Source: Pseudomonadota bacterium
GTDB taxonomy: Bacteria > Pseudomonadota > Alphaproteobacteria > Rhizobiales > Xanthobacteraceae
Length of the DNA: 64,000 nt
NCBI GenBank assembly: GCA_023435725.1
Contig: JAEYRD010000050.1
Coordinates: 27,610 to 91,609, forward strand
Direction of reading: 5' to 3'
Part shown: piece by piece, positions 19,037 to 26,978 of the stretch
Layout: every line of letters begins with the position of its first letter
Numbering within the stretch: the stretch's first letter is position 1
The notes under the pieces: model-generated
The model's input: the letters and a program-made list of their open reading frames with translations, nothing else
Databases searched by the model: none
What the model was told of the DNA's origin: nothing
Translations under genes and position numbers: made by a program

Positions 19037-20614
19037 TTAGCCCTTGGCGATGGGCACGGCGACGAAGCGCGACTGGCCGCCGCTCTTCACGCGCATCAGG
19101 ACGCTGTTCTTGTTGTCGGTCCGCGCCGCATTGATGGCTTCGCGGACGTCGCCGGCCGTGCTCACACTCTTGCCGCCGACCTCGAGAATTACATCGCCTT
19201 CCTTGAAGCCGCGTTCGGCCGCGGCGCTCTTCGGATCGACTTCGGTGACCACGACGCCTTCCTTGCCGGCGCCGGCCACGGAGTTCGCGGGCGCAACGGT
19301 CATGCCGAGCTTGGGCACGTCGGTACCGCGGTTCGCACCCTTGCCGCTGTCATTTTCGGTGTCAGCCTTGGCCTCGACCGTGTTCGGCAGCTGGCCGAGG
19401 GTGAGGTTCACGACCTTGTCCTGGCCCTTGTGGAGCACGTTGAGCTTCACGGTCGCGCCGGGCGCCATGCCACCGATGGTACGAGCAAGCTCGCGGGCGT
19501 CCTTGACGGACTCACCGTTGACCGAAGTGATCACGTCGCCGGACTCGATGCCGGCCTTCGCAGCCGGACCGTTCGCCTGCGGCTCCGCCACCAGCGCGCC
19601 TTCGGCCTTCTTCATGCCGAGGCTGTCGGCGATATCTGATGTCACCGGCTGAATCTGCACGCCGATCCAGCCGCGGCTGACCGAGCCCTTGTCCTTGAGC
19701 TGCGCCACAACGCTCTTCACGGTGTTGGCCGGGATCGAGAATGCGATGCCGACGCTGCCGCCGGAGGGCGAGTAGATCGCGGTGTTGACGCCCATCACCT
19801 CACCGTCGGTGTTGAAGGCAGGACCGCCGGAATTGCCCTTGTTCACGGGCGCGTCGATCTGGATGAAATCGTCATACGGACCATTGCCGATGTCGCGACC
19901 GCTGGCCGAGACGATGCCCGCGGTCACGGTGCCGCCGAGGCCGAAGGGATTGCCGACCGCAAGCACCCAGTCGCCGATCCGCGGCTTGCTGTCTGCGAGC
20001 TTGGCAAACGGGAAGTTCGAGCCGCCTTCGACCTTGATCAAGGCGAGGTCGGTGCGCTGGTCGGTGCCGATCACCTTGGCGCTATAGGTCTTGCCGTCGT
20101 CGGTCGTGACCTCGACCTTGTCGGCGCCGTCGACCACGTGGTTGTTGGTCACCGCGAAGCCGTCAGCCGAGATGAAGAAGCCGGAGCCCTGGCCCTGCAC
20201 GACGCGGCCACGGCCACCCTTCATGCCCGGAAAACCATCCGGACCGCCGAAGCGGCGGAAGAAGCGCTCCATCGGCGAGCCCGGCTGGAACGGCGAGGAC
20301 TCGTCGTCGCCGCTGTCGTTGCTGGCCGCCTTCTCCTTGATGTTGACCTTCACCGAGATCACCGAAGGCTTCACGCGCTCGACGATGTCAGCGAAACCGA
20401 TCGGGCGTTCGACCTTGCGGACCTCGTTGTTGACCTGCGCATGCGCCGGGCTCGAGAACAGGTCGGCCGGCGACATCGAGGGGCTGACGCCGTAGACGGC
20501 GGCGCCGAGGCCGGCGACGACCGAGGCCATCAGCGCGATCTTGCGGGCCGAGAAAACCGACCGGCGCCGCTGCCGGTAGGATGGAAGATTCGAAAGGTCG
20601 TGACGGTCGGTCAT
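19037..20614 (-). CDS. degP: Periplasmic Do-family serine protease/chaperone DegP (HtrA)
   Basis: This 525-residue envelope protease has a basic N-terminus and a hydrophobic segment (about residues 26-42) before a probable cleavage region ending AHAQ at residue 60. The trypsin-like domain shows the catalytic triad H159 (TNNHVV), D189 (RTDLALIKV) and S262 (GNSGGP). Two PDZ domains follow, the second with GFKEGDVILEVGG. The protein degrades or refolds misfolded periplasmic proteins. It is close to cytochrome c maturation genes and to a two-component pair, consistent with envelope quality control. The leader contains a perfect hairpin at 20646-20664. Confidence 0.94.
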   Translation of the reverse strand: MTDRHDLSNLPSYRQRRRSVFSARKIALMASVVAGLGAAVYGVSPSMSPADLFSSPAHAQVNNEVRKVERPIGFADIVERVKPSVISVKVNIKEKAASNDSGDDESSPFQPGSPMERFFRRFGGPDGFPGMKGGRGRVVQGQGSGFFISADGFAVTNNHVVDGADKVEVTTDDGKTYSAKVIGTDQRTDLALIKVEGGSNFPFAKLADSKPRIGDWVLAVGNPFGLGGTVTAGIVSASGRDIGNGPYDDFIQIDAPVNKGNSGGPAFNTDGEVMGVNTAIYSPSGGSVGIAFSIPANTVKSVVAQLKDKGSVSRGWIGVQIQPVTSDIADSLGMKKAEGALVAEPQANGPAAKAGIESGDVITSVNGESVKDARELARTIGGMAPGATVKLNVLHKGQDKVVNLTLGQLPNTVEAKADTENDSGKGANRGTDVPKLGMTVAPANSVAGAGKEGVVVTEVDPKSAAAERGFKEGDVILEVGGKSVSTAGDVREAINAARTDNKNSVLMRVKSGGQSRFVAVPIAKG

Positions 20615-20645
20615 GCAGAGATCTCCAGGGCCTTGAAATCCTTTT

Positions 20646-20664
20646 GGTGCTGGATGCCAGCACC
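20646..20664 (-). promoter_or_regulatory. Hairpin in the degP leader
   Basis: A perfect 8-base stem (GGTGCTGG/CCAGCACC) with a 3-base loop ends 32 bases before the degP start codon. It has no T-run on the minus strand, so it is more likely a leader structure or operator than a terminator. Confidence 0.4.
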
Positions 20665-20783
20665 TTACGACCTGAAGATGGGGGCTCCCGCCTTACCGTG
20701 CGCTGGCGGCGGGGTTAAACTTTCGTAATGAAGGCTGGGCCGGATGCGGCAGTTTATCGCACACGAAAAGTCGTGGCACTACA

Positions 20784-20801
20784 GGAACTTAATCGAGTTC
20801 C
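20784..20801. promoter_or_regulatory. 6-6-6 inverted repeat between degP and the chemoreceptor
   Basis: GGAACT-TAATCG-AGTTCC is a perfect dyad in the 222-base gap, 170 bases upstream of the degP start and just past the chemoreceptor stop. It could be an operator for degP. No known regulator motif was recognised. Confidence 0.3.
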
Positions 20802-20836
20802 GGTGAATGGACGCGGAACAACGCTCCCGACCGGCC

Positions 20837-22180
20837 TCAGCTTGCCCTGACGCTGACGATGAACTCGTCGACTTCACGCTTGAGGGTCTCGGCCTGCTGC
20901 GACAGGTCGACGGCGGAATCCCGCGCCTCGGCAGCCATGCGTCCGGTCTCCGCGGAGGTCGAGGTGATCTGGGCGATGTGATTGGAGACGTCCAGCGTTC
21001 CGTGTGCGGCGTCCTGCGCGCTGCGGGTGATGTCCTGCGTGGCGTTGCGCTGCTGGGCGGTGTCGACCTCGATGCCGGACATGATCGACGAGATCTCCGA
21101 CAGCGTCTTCGAGATACCGTCGATCGCACCGCGCGTCTCCGCGGTGATGCCCTGGATGCTCGCGACATGCGAGGTGATCTCCTCCGTCGCCTTGCTGGTC
21201 TGGTGCGCGAGGCTCTTCACTTCGGAGGCGACCACGGCAAAGCCCTTGCCGGCCTCCCCTGCCCGCGCCGCCTCGATGGTGGCGTTGAGCGCGAGCAGAT
21301 TGGTCTGCGATGCGATCGCCTGCACGAGCTGCACGACTTCGCCGATCTTGTCGGCCGCATCCGACAGCGTGTGAATGGTGTCGCGGCTCTTCTCGGCTTG
21401 CGTCGCTGCGCCTTCGGCGCGCTGGGTCGCATCCGTGACGCGGCGGCTGATCGTGCCGATTGAGTTCGTCATTTCCTCAGCGGAGCCTGCGACCGTCTGG
21501 ACGCTGGCGCTGGCCTGGCTCGCGGCGCTCGCGACTGCATTGGCCTTGCTGCTGGTGTCGTTGGCGGTCCGCGACAGCGTCTCGGCGTTGCTCTTCAGAT
21601 GCACGGCCGACGACGCCACGCTGTCGACAACGCTGGCGACGAGATCGTTGAAGCGCTTGATCCGCGCGTCGAGGAATTTCGACCGCTCGGCCTGGTGCTG
21701 CGCTTTGTGCAACTGCTGTTCGGTGAGATGGCGCCGCTCGAGGCCATTGGTCTTGAAGACCTCAAGCGCACCGGCAAGCAGGCCGATCTCGTTGGTGCCG
21801 CCGAGCCCCGGAACGGGCGTCTCGAATTTCTGGTCCGCGACCTCGCGCATGGCATGCACCATCGCCGCCAGGGGACTGAGGATGCCGTTGCGCACGGCAA
21901 ACCAGGTGGCGAGGCAGATCGCGACGGCGACCACCGCGATCACGCCGCACGCAACCAGGAAATAGGAGAATGCGGCCTGCGCCTGCTGGTAGATCTGCAT
22001 GGCATGGTCGCGCGCAGGGCCGCTGAGCGCGGCGAAGTCAGACGACAGGCTGGTGATCTCGTTGTTGAGATAGAGCACCGCGACGAAGCCGGTCCCCCCG
22101 CCGATCCCCAGCAGGAACAATAATGCCGCGACGACGGCGCCGACCAGGAAGCGGATCGTCAGATTGCTGTTCATGAACAT
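20837..22180 (-). CDS. Methyl-accepting chemotaxis protein
   Basis: This chemoreceptor has about 447 residues. It has two transmembrane helices (about residues 9-35 and 70-95) around a short, roughly 35-residue periplasmic loop, a HAMP-like region, and a C-terminal signalling coiled coil. The highly conserved hairpin tip is visible as VQAIASQTNLLALNATIEAA followed by AGEAGKGFAVVASEVKSLA. The tiny periplasmic part means it probably senses an internal or membrane signal rather than a bound ligand. The start MFMNSNLTIRF is preferred. A more distal start would add 17 unusual residues. No other che genes are nearby. Confidence 0.88.
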   Translation of the reverse strand: MFMNSNLTIRFLVGAVVAALLFLLGIGGGTGFVAVLYLNNEITSLSSDFAALSGPARDHAMQIYQQAQAAFSYFLVACGVIAVVAVAICLATWFAVRNGILSPLAAMVHAMREVADQKFETPVPGLGGTNEIGLLAGALEVFKTNGLERRHLTEQQLHKAQHQAERSKFLDARIKRFNDLVASVVDSVASSAVHLKSNAETLSRTANDTSSKANAVASAASQASASVQTVAGSAEEMTNSIGTISRRVTDATQRAEGAATQAEKSRDTIHTLSDAADKIGEVVQLVQAIASQTNLLALNATIEAARAGEAGKGFAVVASEVKSLAHQTSKATEEITSHVASIQGITAETRGAIDGISKTLSEISSIMSGIEVDTAQQRNATQDITRSAQDAAHGTLDVSNHIAQITSTSAETGRMAAEARDSAVDLSQQAETLKREVDEFIVSVRAS

Positions 22181-22292
22181 CGCCGAGGACTCAAAGTCTG
22201 GAATCGAATCTCGCGACAAGCTTCCAGACAAAGGTCAACAGAGCATGAACCGAGCTGCGTGGTGCGGCTTACGTATCATTACGTAGCTAAGA

Positions 22293-22379
22293 AGACGGCT
22301 TCGCTAGGGAGACTTGGCTTCGCTAGGAAGACTTGGCTTCGCTAGGAAGACTTGGCGTCGCTAGGAAGACTTGGCTTCG
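22293..22379 (-). repeat. 19-base tandem repeat made from the 3-prime end of ccmH
   Basis: The unit AGACTTGGCTTCGCTAGGA (plus strand) occurs about 4.6 times: 22310-22328 and 22329-22347 identical, 22348-22366 with one change, a partial unit at 22367-22379, and a shorter variant at 22293-22309. Read on the minus strand, each unit repeats the last codons of ccmH (EAKSS) with the TAG stop. The unit is not a multiple of three. It looks like local slippage duplication of the gene end. Confidence 0.85.
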
Positions 22380-22843
22380 TCCGACATCAATGCGGCGAGC
22401 CGCGCCTCTTCGTCGGGCGTCAGCGGCGGGGCTGGTACATCTGCACCGCTCCGCGAGCGCCGCCGGATCTGCAGCCACAGCGCCAAGCCGCCGCCGATCA
22501 GCAGCAAAGGTGCGAGCAGCCACAGCACCATGGTCTGGCGCTCGAAGCGCGGCTTGAGCAGCACGAACTCGCCATAGCGGGCGACCAGAAAGTCGAGCAC
22601 CTGCGAATTGCTGTCGCCGGCGGCGATGCGCTCGCGCACCAGGAGCCGCAAGTCACGCGCGAGCGGCGCGTCGGAATCGTCGATCGACTGGTTCTGGCAG
22701 ACCATGCAGCGCAGTTCGCGCGACAGTTCTCGCGCGCGCACTTCCTTCGCGGGGTCCGACATGATCTCGTCGGGCTGCACGGCGTAGGCCGCAGGCCCGG
22801 CCAGCAGCATCAGCGCGACAAGAACGGTCATCATCCGACGCAT
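22361..22843 (-). CDS. ccmH: Cytochrome c maturation protein CcmH (CycL)
   Basis: This 160-residue membrane-anchored periplasmic thiol oxidoreductase keeps apocytochrome c CxxCH cysteines reduced for haem attachment. A signal peptide (about residues 1-21) precedes the domain with the active-site pair C46/C49 in RCMVCQNQS, and a C-terminal transmembrane helix (LWLLAPLLLIGGGLALWL) follows. The short form, with the TPR part encoded separately as ccmI, is the usual arrangement in alphaproteobacteria. The start at 22843 follows the ccmF stop by 4 bases. Its last codons are tandemly duplicated downstream. Confidence 0.92.
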   Translation of the reverse strand: MRRMMTVLVALMLLAGPAAYAVQPDEIMSDPAKEVRARELSRELRCMVCQNQSIDDSDAPLARDLRLLVRERIAAGDSNSQVLDFLVARYGEFVLLKPRFERQTMVLWLLAPLLLIGGGLALWLQIRRRSRSGADVPAPPLTPDEEARLAALMSDEAKSS

Positions 22844-22847
22844 CGGA

Positions 22848-24830
22848 TCACTCCGCCGGCTGCAGGCGTTGCTTGGCCCGCGCCGGTTTCGGCGCGCCAA
22901 CGCGCAAACGCCGGTCGGACAGCGACAACACGCCGCCGAAGGCCATCAGTACGGGTCCCCACCAGATCAGCAGGACCAGTGGCTTGTGATAGATGCGCAC
23001 GGCGATAGCCCCCTCGGGGGTGGCGTCGCCGAGGGAGACGTAGAGCTGGCTCGCGCCGCGGGTCAGCAGAGCGGCCTCGGTCGTCGACGAGCCGCGCGTG
23101 GTGAAGCTGCGTTTGGACGGCGTCATGACGCTCAGCGTCTGGCCGTCGCGGCTGATGTTGAATTCGGCGATCATCTCGCGGTAGTTCGGCCCTTGGCGCT
23201 GGAACAGTCCGTCGAGCTTCAGATCATAGCCGGCGACATGGGCGACATCGTTCTGCTTCATCGTCGCGATGTATTCACTGTTCCAGGTGGTCTCGCAGAC
23301 GATCCCGATCAGCGCGACACCGAGGCCGGCATGCGCGAACGCCGTGCCCCAGGCCGAACGCGGCAGGCCGCGCGCCCGGTGCAGCGCCGTTGCGAACGGC
23401 AGACGGACCAGGCCCGTCCGCTCGACGATGTCGGTGACGGCACCGGCGATGACGAAAACGCCAAGTCCGATCGCGATCGGCGCCAGCGCGCTGCCGCCGC
23501 GCGCCCAGGCCCAGGCGATGGCGACGGCGACGAGCCCGGCAACGCCGGCCGCGAGCAGGCGCTGGGTGACGCCGAGCAGATCGCCGCGCTTCCACGCCAG
23601 CATCGGCCCGAACGGCACCGCGAGCAGCAGCAGCGCGAACAGCGGTGCGAAGGTGAGATTGTAGAACGGTGCGCCCACCGACATCTTGAAATCGGCGAGC
23701 ACTTCCATCGCCAGCGGATAGAGCGTCCCGAACAGCACGACCGCACAGGCCACCGTGAGCAGCAGATTGTTCAGGACCAGCGCACCTTCGCGCGAGATCG
23801 GCGCGAACAGGCCGCCCTGTTTCAACGAGGTCGCGCGCCCCGCGAACAGCGACAGGCTGCCGCCGATGAACAGGCAAAGGATCAGCAGGATGAACACGCC
23901 GCGGGTCGGATCGGTGGCGAAGGCGTGCACGGAGGTGATGACGCCGGAACGCACCAGGAAGGTGCCGAGCAGCGACAGTGAAAAGGTCAGGATCGACAGC
24001 AGGATGGTCCAGACCTTGAGCGCGTTGCGCTTCTCCATCACCAGAGCCGAGTGCAGCAGCGCGGTGCCGGCGAGCCAAGGCATCAGCGAGGCGTTCTCGA
24101 CCGGATCCCAGAACCACCAGCCGCCCCAGCCGAGCTCGTAATAGGCCCAGTAAGAGCCCATGGCGATGCCGAGCGTCAGGAATATCCAGGCAACCAGCGT
24201 CCACGGCCGCACCCAGCGCGCCCACGCCGCGTCGATCCGCCCCTCCATCAGCGCCGCGATCGCGAAGGAGAACGAGATCGAGAAGCCGACATAGCCGAGA
24301 TAGAGCATCGGCGGATGGACGGCGAGACCGATATCCTGGAGCACCGGATTGAGATCGCGTCCCTCGATCGGCGGATTGACGATGCGCAGGAACGGATTCG
24401 AGGTGATCAGGATGAAGAGGTAGAAGGCGCTCGCGATCCAGGCCTGCACGGCCAGCACGTGCGCGCGCAGCGACAGCGGCAGATTGTTGCCGAACGCCGC
24501 CACCAGTCCGCCGAACAGCGCCAGGATCGACACCCAGAGCAGCATCGAGCCTTCATGATTTCCCCACACGCCGGTGATCTTGTAGAGCAGCGGCTTCATC
24601 GAGTGGGAATTCTCGTAGACGTTGGCGACGGAGAAGTCCGACGTCACATGCAACATCACGAGCGCGACGAACGACGCTCCGACAAATAGAAGCTGCGCCA
24701 GCGCGGTCGAGCGAGCCACATTCATCAGCGCGGCATCGCGCAGGCGTGCGCCGATCAGGGGAACGATGGACTGGATCAGCGCCAGTCCGAGCGCCAGCAC
24801 AAGTGCGTAATGTCCGGATTCTGCGATCAC
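22848..24830 (-). CDS. ccmF: Cytochrome c haem lyase subunit CcmF (CycK)
   Basis: This 660-residue polytopic inner-membrane protein takes haem from CcmE and, with CcmH and CcmI, attaches it to apocytochrome c. The tryptophan-rich haem-handling motif is clear: WGGWWFWDPVENAS, followed by LLHSALVMEKR. Many transmembrane helices cover most of its length and a periplasmic domain lies near residues 520-620. The length is normal. Its stop overlaps none of the neighbours by more than a few bases: it starts 4 bases inside ccmE and ends 4 bases before ccmH. Confidence 0.95.
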   Translation of the reverse strand: MIAESGHYALVLALGLALIQSIVPLIGARLRDAALMNVARSTALAQLLFVGASFVALVMLHVTSDFSVANVYENSHSMKPLLYKITGVWGNHEGSMLLWVSILALFGGLVAAFGNNLPLSLRAHVLAVQAWIASAFYLFILITSNPFLRIVNPPIEGRDLNPVLQDIGLAVHPPMLYLGYVGFSISFSFAIAALMEGRIDAAWARWVRPWTLVAWIFLTLGIAMGSYWAYYELGWGGWWFWDPVENASLMPWLAGTALLHSALVMEKRNALKVWTILLSILTFSLSLLGTFLVRSGVITSVHAFATDPTRGVFILLILCLFIGGSLSLFAGRATSLKQGGLFAPISREGALVLNNLLLTVACAVVLFGTLYPLAMEVLADFKMSVGAPFYNLTFAPLFALLLLAVPFGPMLAWKRGDLLGVTQRLLAAGVAGLVAVAIAWAWARGGSALAPIAIGLGVFVIAGAVTDIVERTGLVRLPFATALHRARGLPRSAWGTAFAHAGLGVALIGIVCETTWNSEYIATMKQNDVAHVAGYDLKLDGLFQRQGPNYREMIAEFNISRDGQTLSVMTPSKRSFTTRGSSTTEAALLTRGASQLYVSLGDATPEGAIAVRIYHKPLVLLIWWGPVLMAFGGVLSLSDRRLRVGAPKPARAKQRLQPAE

Positions 24831-25318
24831 CGCACGGCTCCCTGCGGATTGCCCTGCGCGGTCGTGGCGGCTGGCTTGCCACCGTAATCGTCCTTCCAGT
24901 GGCCCTGCTTCTTCAGGGCGTCGGCGACGTCCTTGGGCATGTAGGTCTCGTCATGCTTGGCGAGGACCGTGTCGGCCTTGAACACGCCGTTGGCGTCGAG
25001 AGCGCCTTCGGCGACGACGCCCTGCCCTTCACGGAACAGGTCCGGCAAAATGCCCTTGTAGGCAACGGGAAGCTTTGCGCTGCCGTCGGCGACCTCGAAG
25101 GTCACCGCAAGATTGTCGCCGCGCTGGAGCGAGCCGGGCTGCACCAGGCCGCCAAGGCGAAACCGCTTGCCAGGTGCGACATGCTTCTCGGCGACCATGG
25201 TCGGGGTCGAGAAGAACACGATGGAGTCGCGCAGGGCGTTGAGCACGAGCGCGGCGGCCAGCGCGAGCACGGCGAGCGAGCCGCCGATGATGGTCATACG
25301 TCGCTGCTTGCGCGTCAT
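24827..25318 (-). CDS. ccmE: Cytochrome c maturation haem chaperone CcmE (CycJ)
   Basis: This 163-residue haem chaperone has an N-terminal membrane anchor (residues 9-29) and a periplasmic OB-fold. The covalent haem-binding histidine is H122 in LAKHDETYMPKD, with the conserved Tyr at 126. The start MTRKQRRM is the standard CcmE N-terminus. The open frame extends further upstream but overlaps ccmI. The gene ends overlapping the ccmF start by 4 bases. Confidence 0.95.
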   Translation of the reverse strand: MTRKQRRMTIIGGSLAVLALAAALVLNALRDSIVFFSTPTMVAEKHVAPGKRFRLGGLVQPGSLQRGDNLAVTFEVADGSAKLPVAYKGILPDLFREGQGVVAEGALDANGVFKADTVLAKHDETYMPKDVADALKKQGHWKDDYGGKPAATTAQGNPQGAVR

Positions 25319-25355
25319 GGCGTATCCGTTCTCCGCTCGTCTCGCCGCAAAATCG

Positions 25356-26477
25356 TCATCCGTCGAGCCCGAGGGTCTTGAGTCCTTCGTTGAGCTGCCG
25401 CAGTCGCTCGGCATTGTTGGCGACGGCCTGGCGCGCATCGGTCGATGCCCCCAGCGCCTTGTCACGGTCGCCCATCACGAGATAGGCGCGCACGAGGCGC
25501 AGCCAACCCTCGACGTCGTCGCCGTTCTGCTTGAGGCGCGTGGCGAGACGTTCGACCATGCCGCGAATCATCGCGTTGCGATCGCCCTCGTTCATGTCCT
25601 TGGAAGCAGCGACGGTCTCGTCCGACAGCGCCGGCACCGTGCCGCCCCCCACCCGCGCGAGCGAGGATTGCACCAAGGTACGCCACGGCGCGTCCGCCGG
25701 TGCCTTCGCAAGCAGCGCGCGCCAAATCGTGGCTGCGTCGTCCTTGCGGCCGTCCTGCTCAGCCGCAAGCCCGAGGAAGTAGTTGGCCTTGGGATCGTCG
25801 GCATTGAGCGCATGCGCGCGCTCGAATTCGGCCTTTGCCTCGGCAGTCACCACGCCGCTTGCGGCAGCCGCGATCGCCTCGCCGAGATCGGACCTGCGCT
25901 CCGCGCTCTCGCCGTTGTAGGTCAGCGAGTTGCGATAGGCGCGCACCGCATCGTCGAAGCGGCCGAGCCGCTCCAGCACCGGTGCGAGCACACTCCAGCC
26001 GCGCCCGTCGGTCGGATTCTTCTCCAGATGCTGCTCGACCTGAACCACGAGATTCTCGAGCGACTGCGCCATGCCGGAACCGGAGCCGCGCTCACGTTGC
26101 GCCAGCGGAAAGTCGCGAAGCAGGGGCGAACCGAGCGGCATGTAGACGCCGATCGCAACGAGGGGCAGGCCGACGAGCGCCAGCACGGCCGCCGCGCGAC
26201 GCCATTTGAGGCTCGACTTGAGCTGGACCTTGGGCTCCGACACGGGCTCGCTGCCGGCCGCGGCAAGCAGCCTGCGGCTGATCTCGACCCGCGCTGCCTC
26301 CGCCTCCGGTGCCGCGATCAGCCCCGCGGCGAGGTCTCGCTCGATCTCGGCCAGTTGATCCTTGTAGACGACGACCTCGCTGCCCTGATCCTGCGCGCGC
26401 GCGCCACGGCCGAGCGGCCACAGCACGGCGAAAATCGCCGCGACCGTCATCAGCGCGAACACGAACCATAGCGTCAT
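25356..26477 (-). CDS. ccmI: Cytochrome c maturation protein CcmI (CycH)
   Basis: This 373-residue protein has two membrane helices at the N-terminus (MTLWFVFALMTVAAIFAV and a second near residues 97-118) and a periplasmic TPR domain that holds apocytochrome c for the CcmF/CcmH lyase. TPR-like repeats are seen around GWSVLAPVLERLGRFDDAVRAY and DPKANYFLGLAAEQDG. It is the first gene of the ccmI-E-F-H operon. A perfect TTGA-N6-TCAA palindrome sits 72 bases upstream of the start and may link the operon to a FixK/FNR-type regulator. Confidence 0.9.
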   Translation of the reverse strand: MTLWFVFALMTVAAIFAVLWPLGRGARAQDQGSEVVVYKDQLAEIERDLAAGLIAAPEAEAARVEISRRLLAAAGSEPVSEPKVQLKSSLKWRRAAAVLALVGLPLVAIGVYMPLGSPLLRDFPLAQRERGSGSGMAQSLENLVVQVEQHLEKNPTDGRGWSVLAPVLERLGRFDDAVRAYRNSLTYNGESAERRSDLGEAIAAAASGVVTAEAKAEFERAHALNADDPKANYFLGLAAEQDGRKDDAATIWRALLAKAPADAPWRTLVQSSLARVGGGTVPALSDETVAASKDMNEGDRNAMIRGMVERLATRLKQNGDDVEGWLRLVRAYLVMGDRDKALGASTDARQAVANNAERLRQLNEGLKTLGLDG

Positions 26478-26546
26478 CTGGCAAGCTTCCGGCAGCGCGC
26501 GAACCGCGCCTGTAGGTGGCTTTACACCACGGCCGGACGATGCGGC

Positions 26547-26564
26547 AATTGACAATTGTCAATT
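26547..26564. promoter_or_regulatory. Perfect 18-base palindrome, FixK/FNR-type box, upstream of ccmI
   Basis: AATTGACAATTGTCAATT is fully self-complementary and contains TTGA-N6-TCAA (26549-26562), the core of FixK/FNR binding sites. Its centre is 78 bases before the ccmI start, leaving about 37 bases of leader if it acts from -41.5. Other palindrome-binding families (GntR, MarR) could also use it. Confidence 0.5.
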
Positions 26565-26609
26565 CGGCGCGACCGGAGGGAGCCCCCGAATCGGAGAAAA
26601 TCCAACGAC

Positions 26610-26879
26610 TTAGGCGACCTCAAAGTCCACGCTTTGAGCGGCGTCCTCGCCGTGTCCGTTGAAAGCCTTCAGAAAGTACGTTCCCGGCTGGATTGCCTCG
26701 GGCAAGCGGATGCGCAACGCGCCGACGGGAACCGGTGATGCGATCATGGTGGCCGTCTCCGGCACCTGGCGGCCGCTCGTCTTCTCGACCAGCACCACCT
26801 TCGCCTTGACCATCAATCTCCGGTATTTCGCAACGATTACGCGATTTTCAATTTCAACGAAGCTCAAAATGGGTTTCAT
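26610..26879 (-). CDS. Small protein of unknown function
   Basis: This 89-residue protein (from MKPILSFVEIENRVIVAKYR) is not recognised. The C-terminal half (LPEAIQPGTYFLKAFNGHG, then VDFEVA) reads like the last strands of a small beta-sandwich domain. A longer start would give 115 residues with an unlikely N-terminus. It lies between the unknown 466-residue gene and ccmI, all on the minus strand. No signal peptide is evident. Confidence 0.5.
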   Translation of the reverse strand: MKPILSFVEIENRVIVAKYRRLMVKAKVVLVEKTSGRQVPETATMIASPVPVGALRIRLPEAIQPGTYFLKAFNGHGEDAAQSVDFEVA

Positions 26880-26978
26880 GCGTCCACAGATAGCAATTCT
26901 CAAAAAGTGCACGAGATCGTACGGCCTGCGCGCCGCGTGGTCAACTATAAATTGCAATAGTAGATAAATGCACTTTTC

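Noticed and set aside
22293..22379. Short tandem repeats considered as a CRISPR array
   Set aside because: The units abut directly with no spacers and derive from the end of ccmH.
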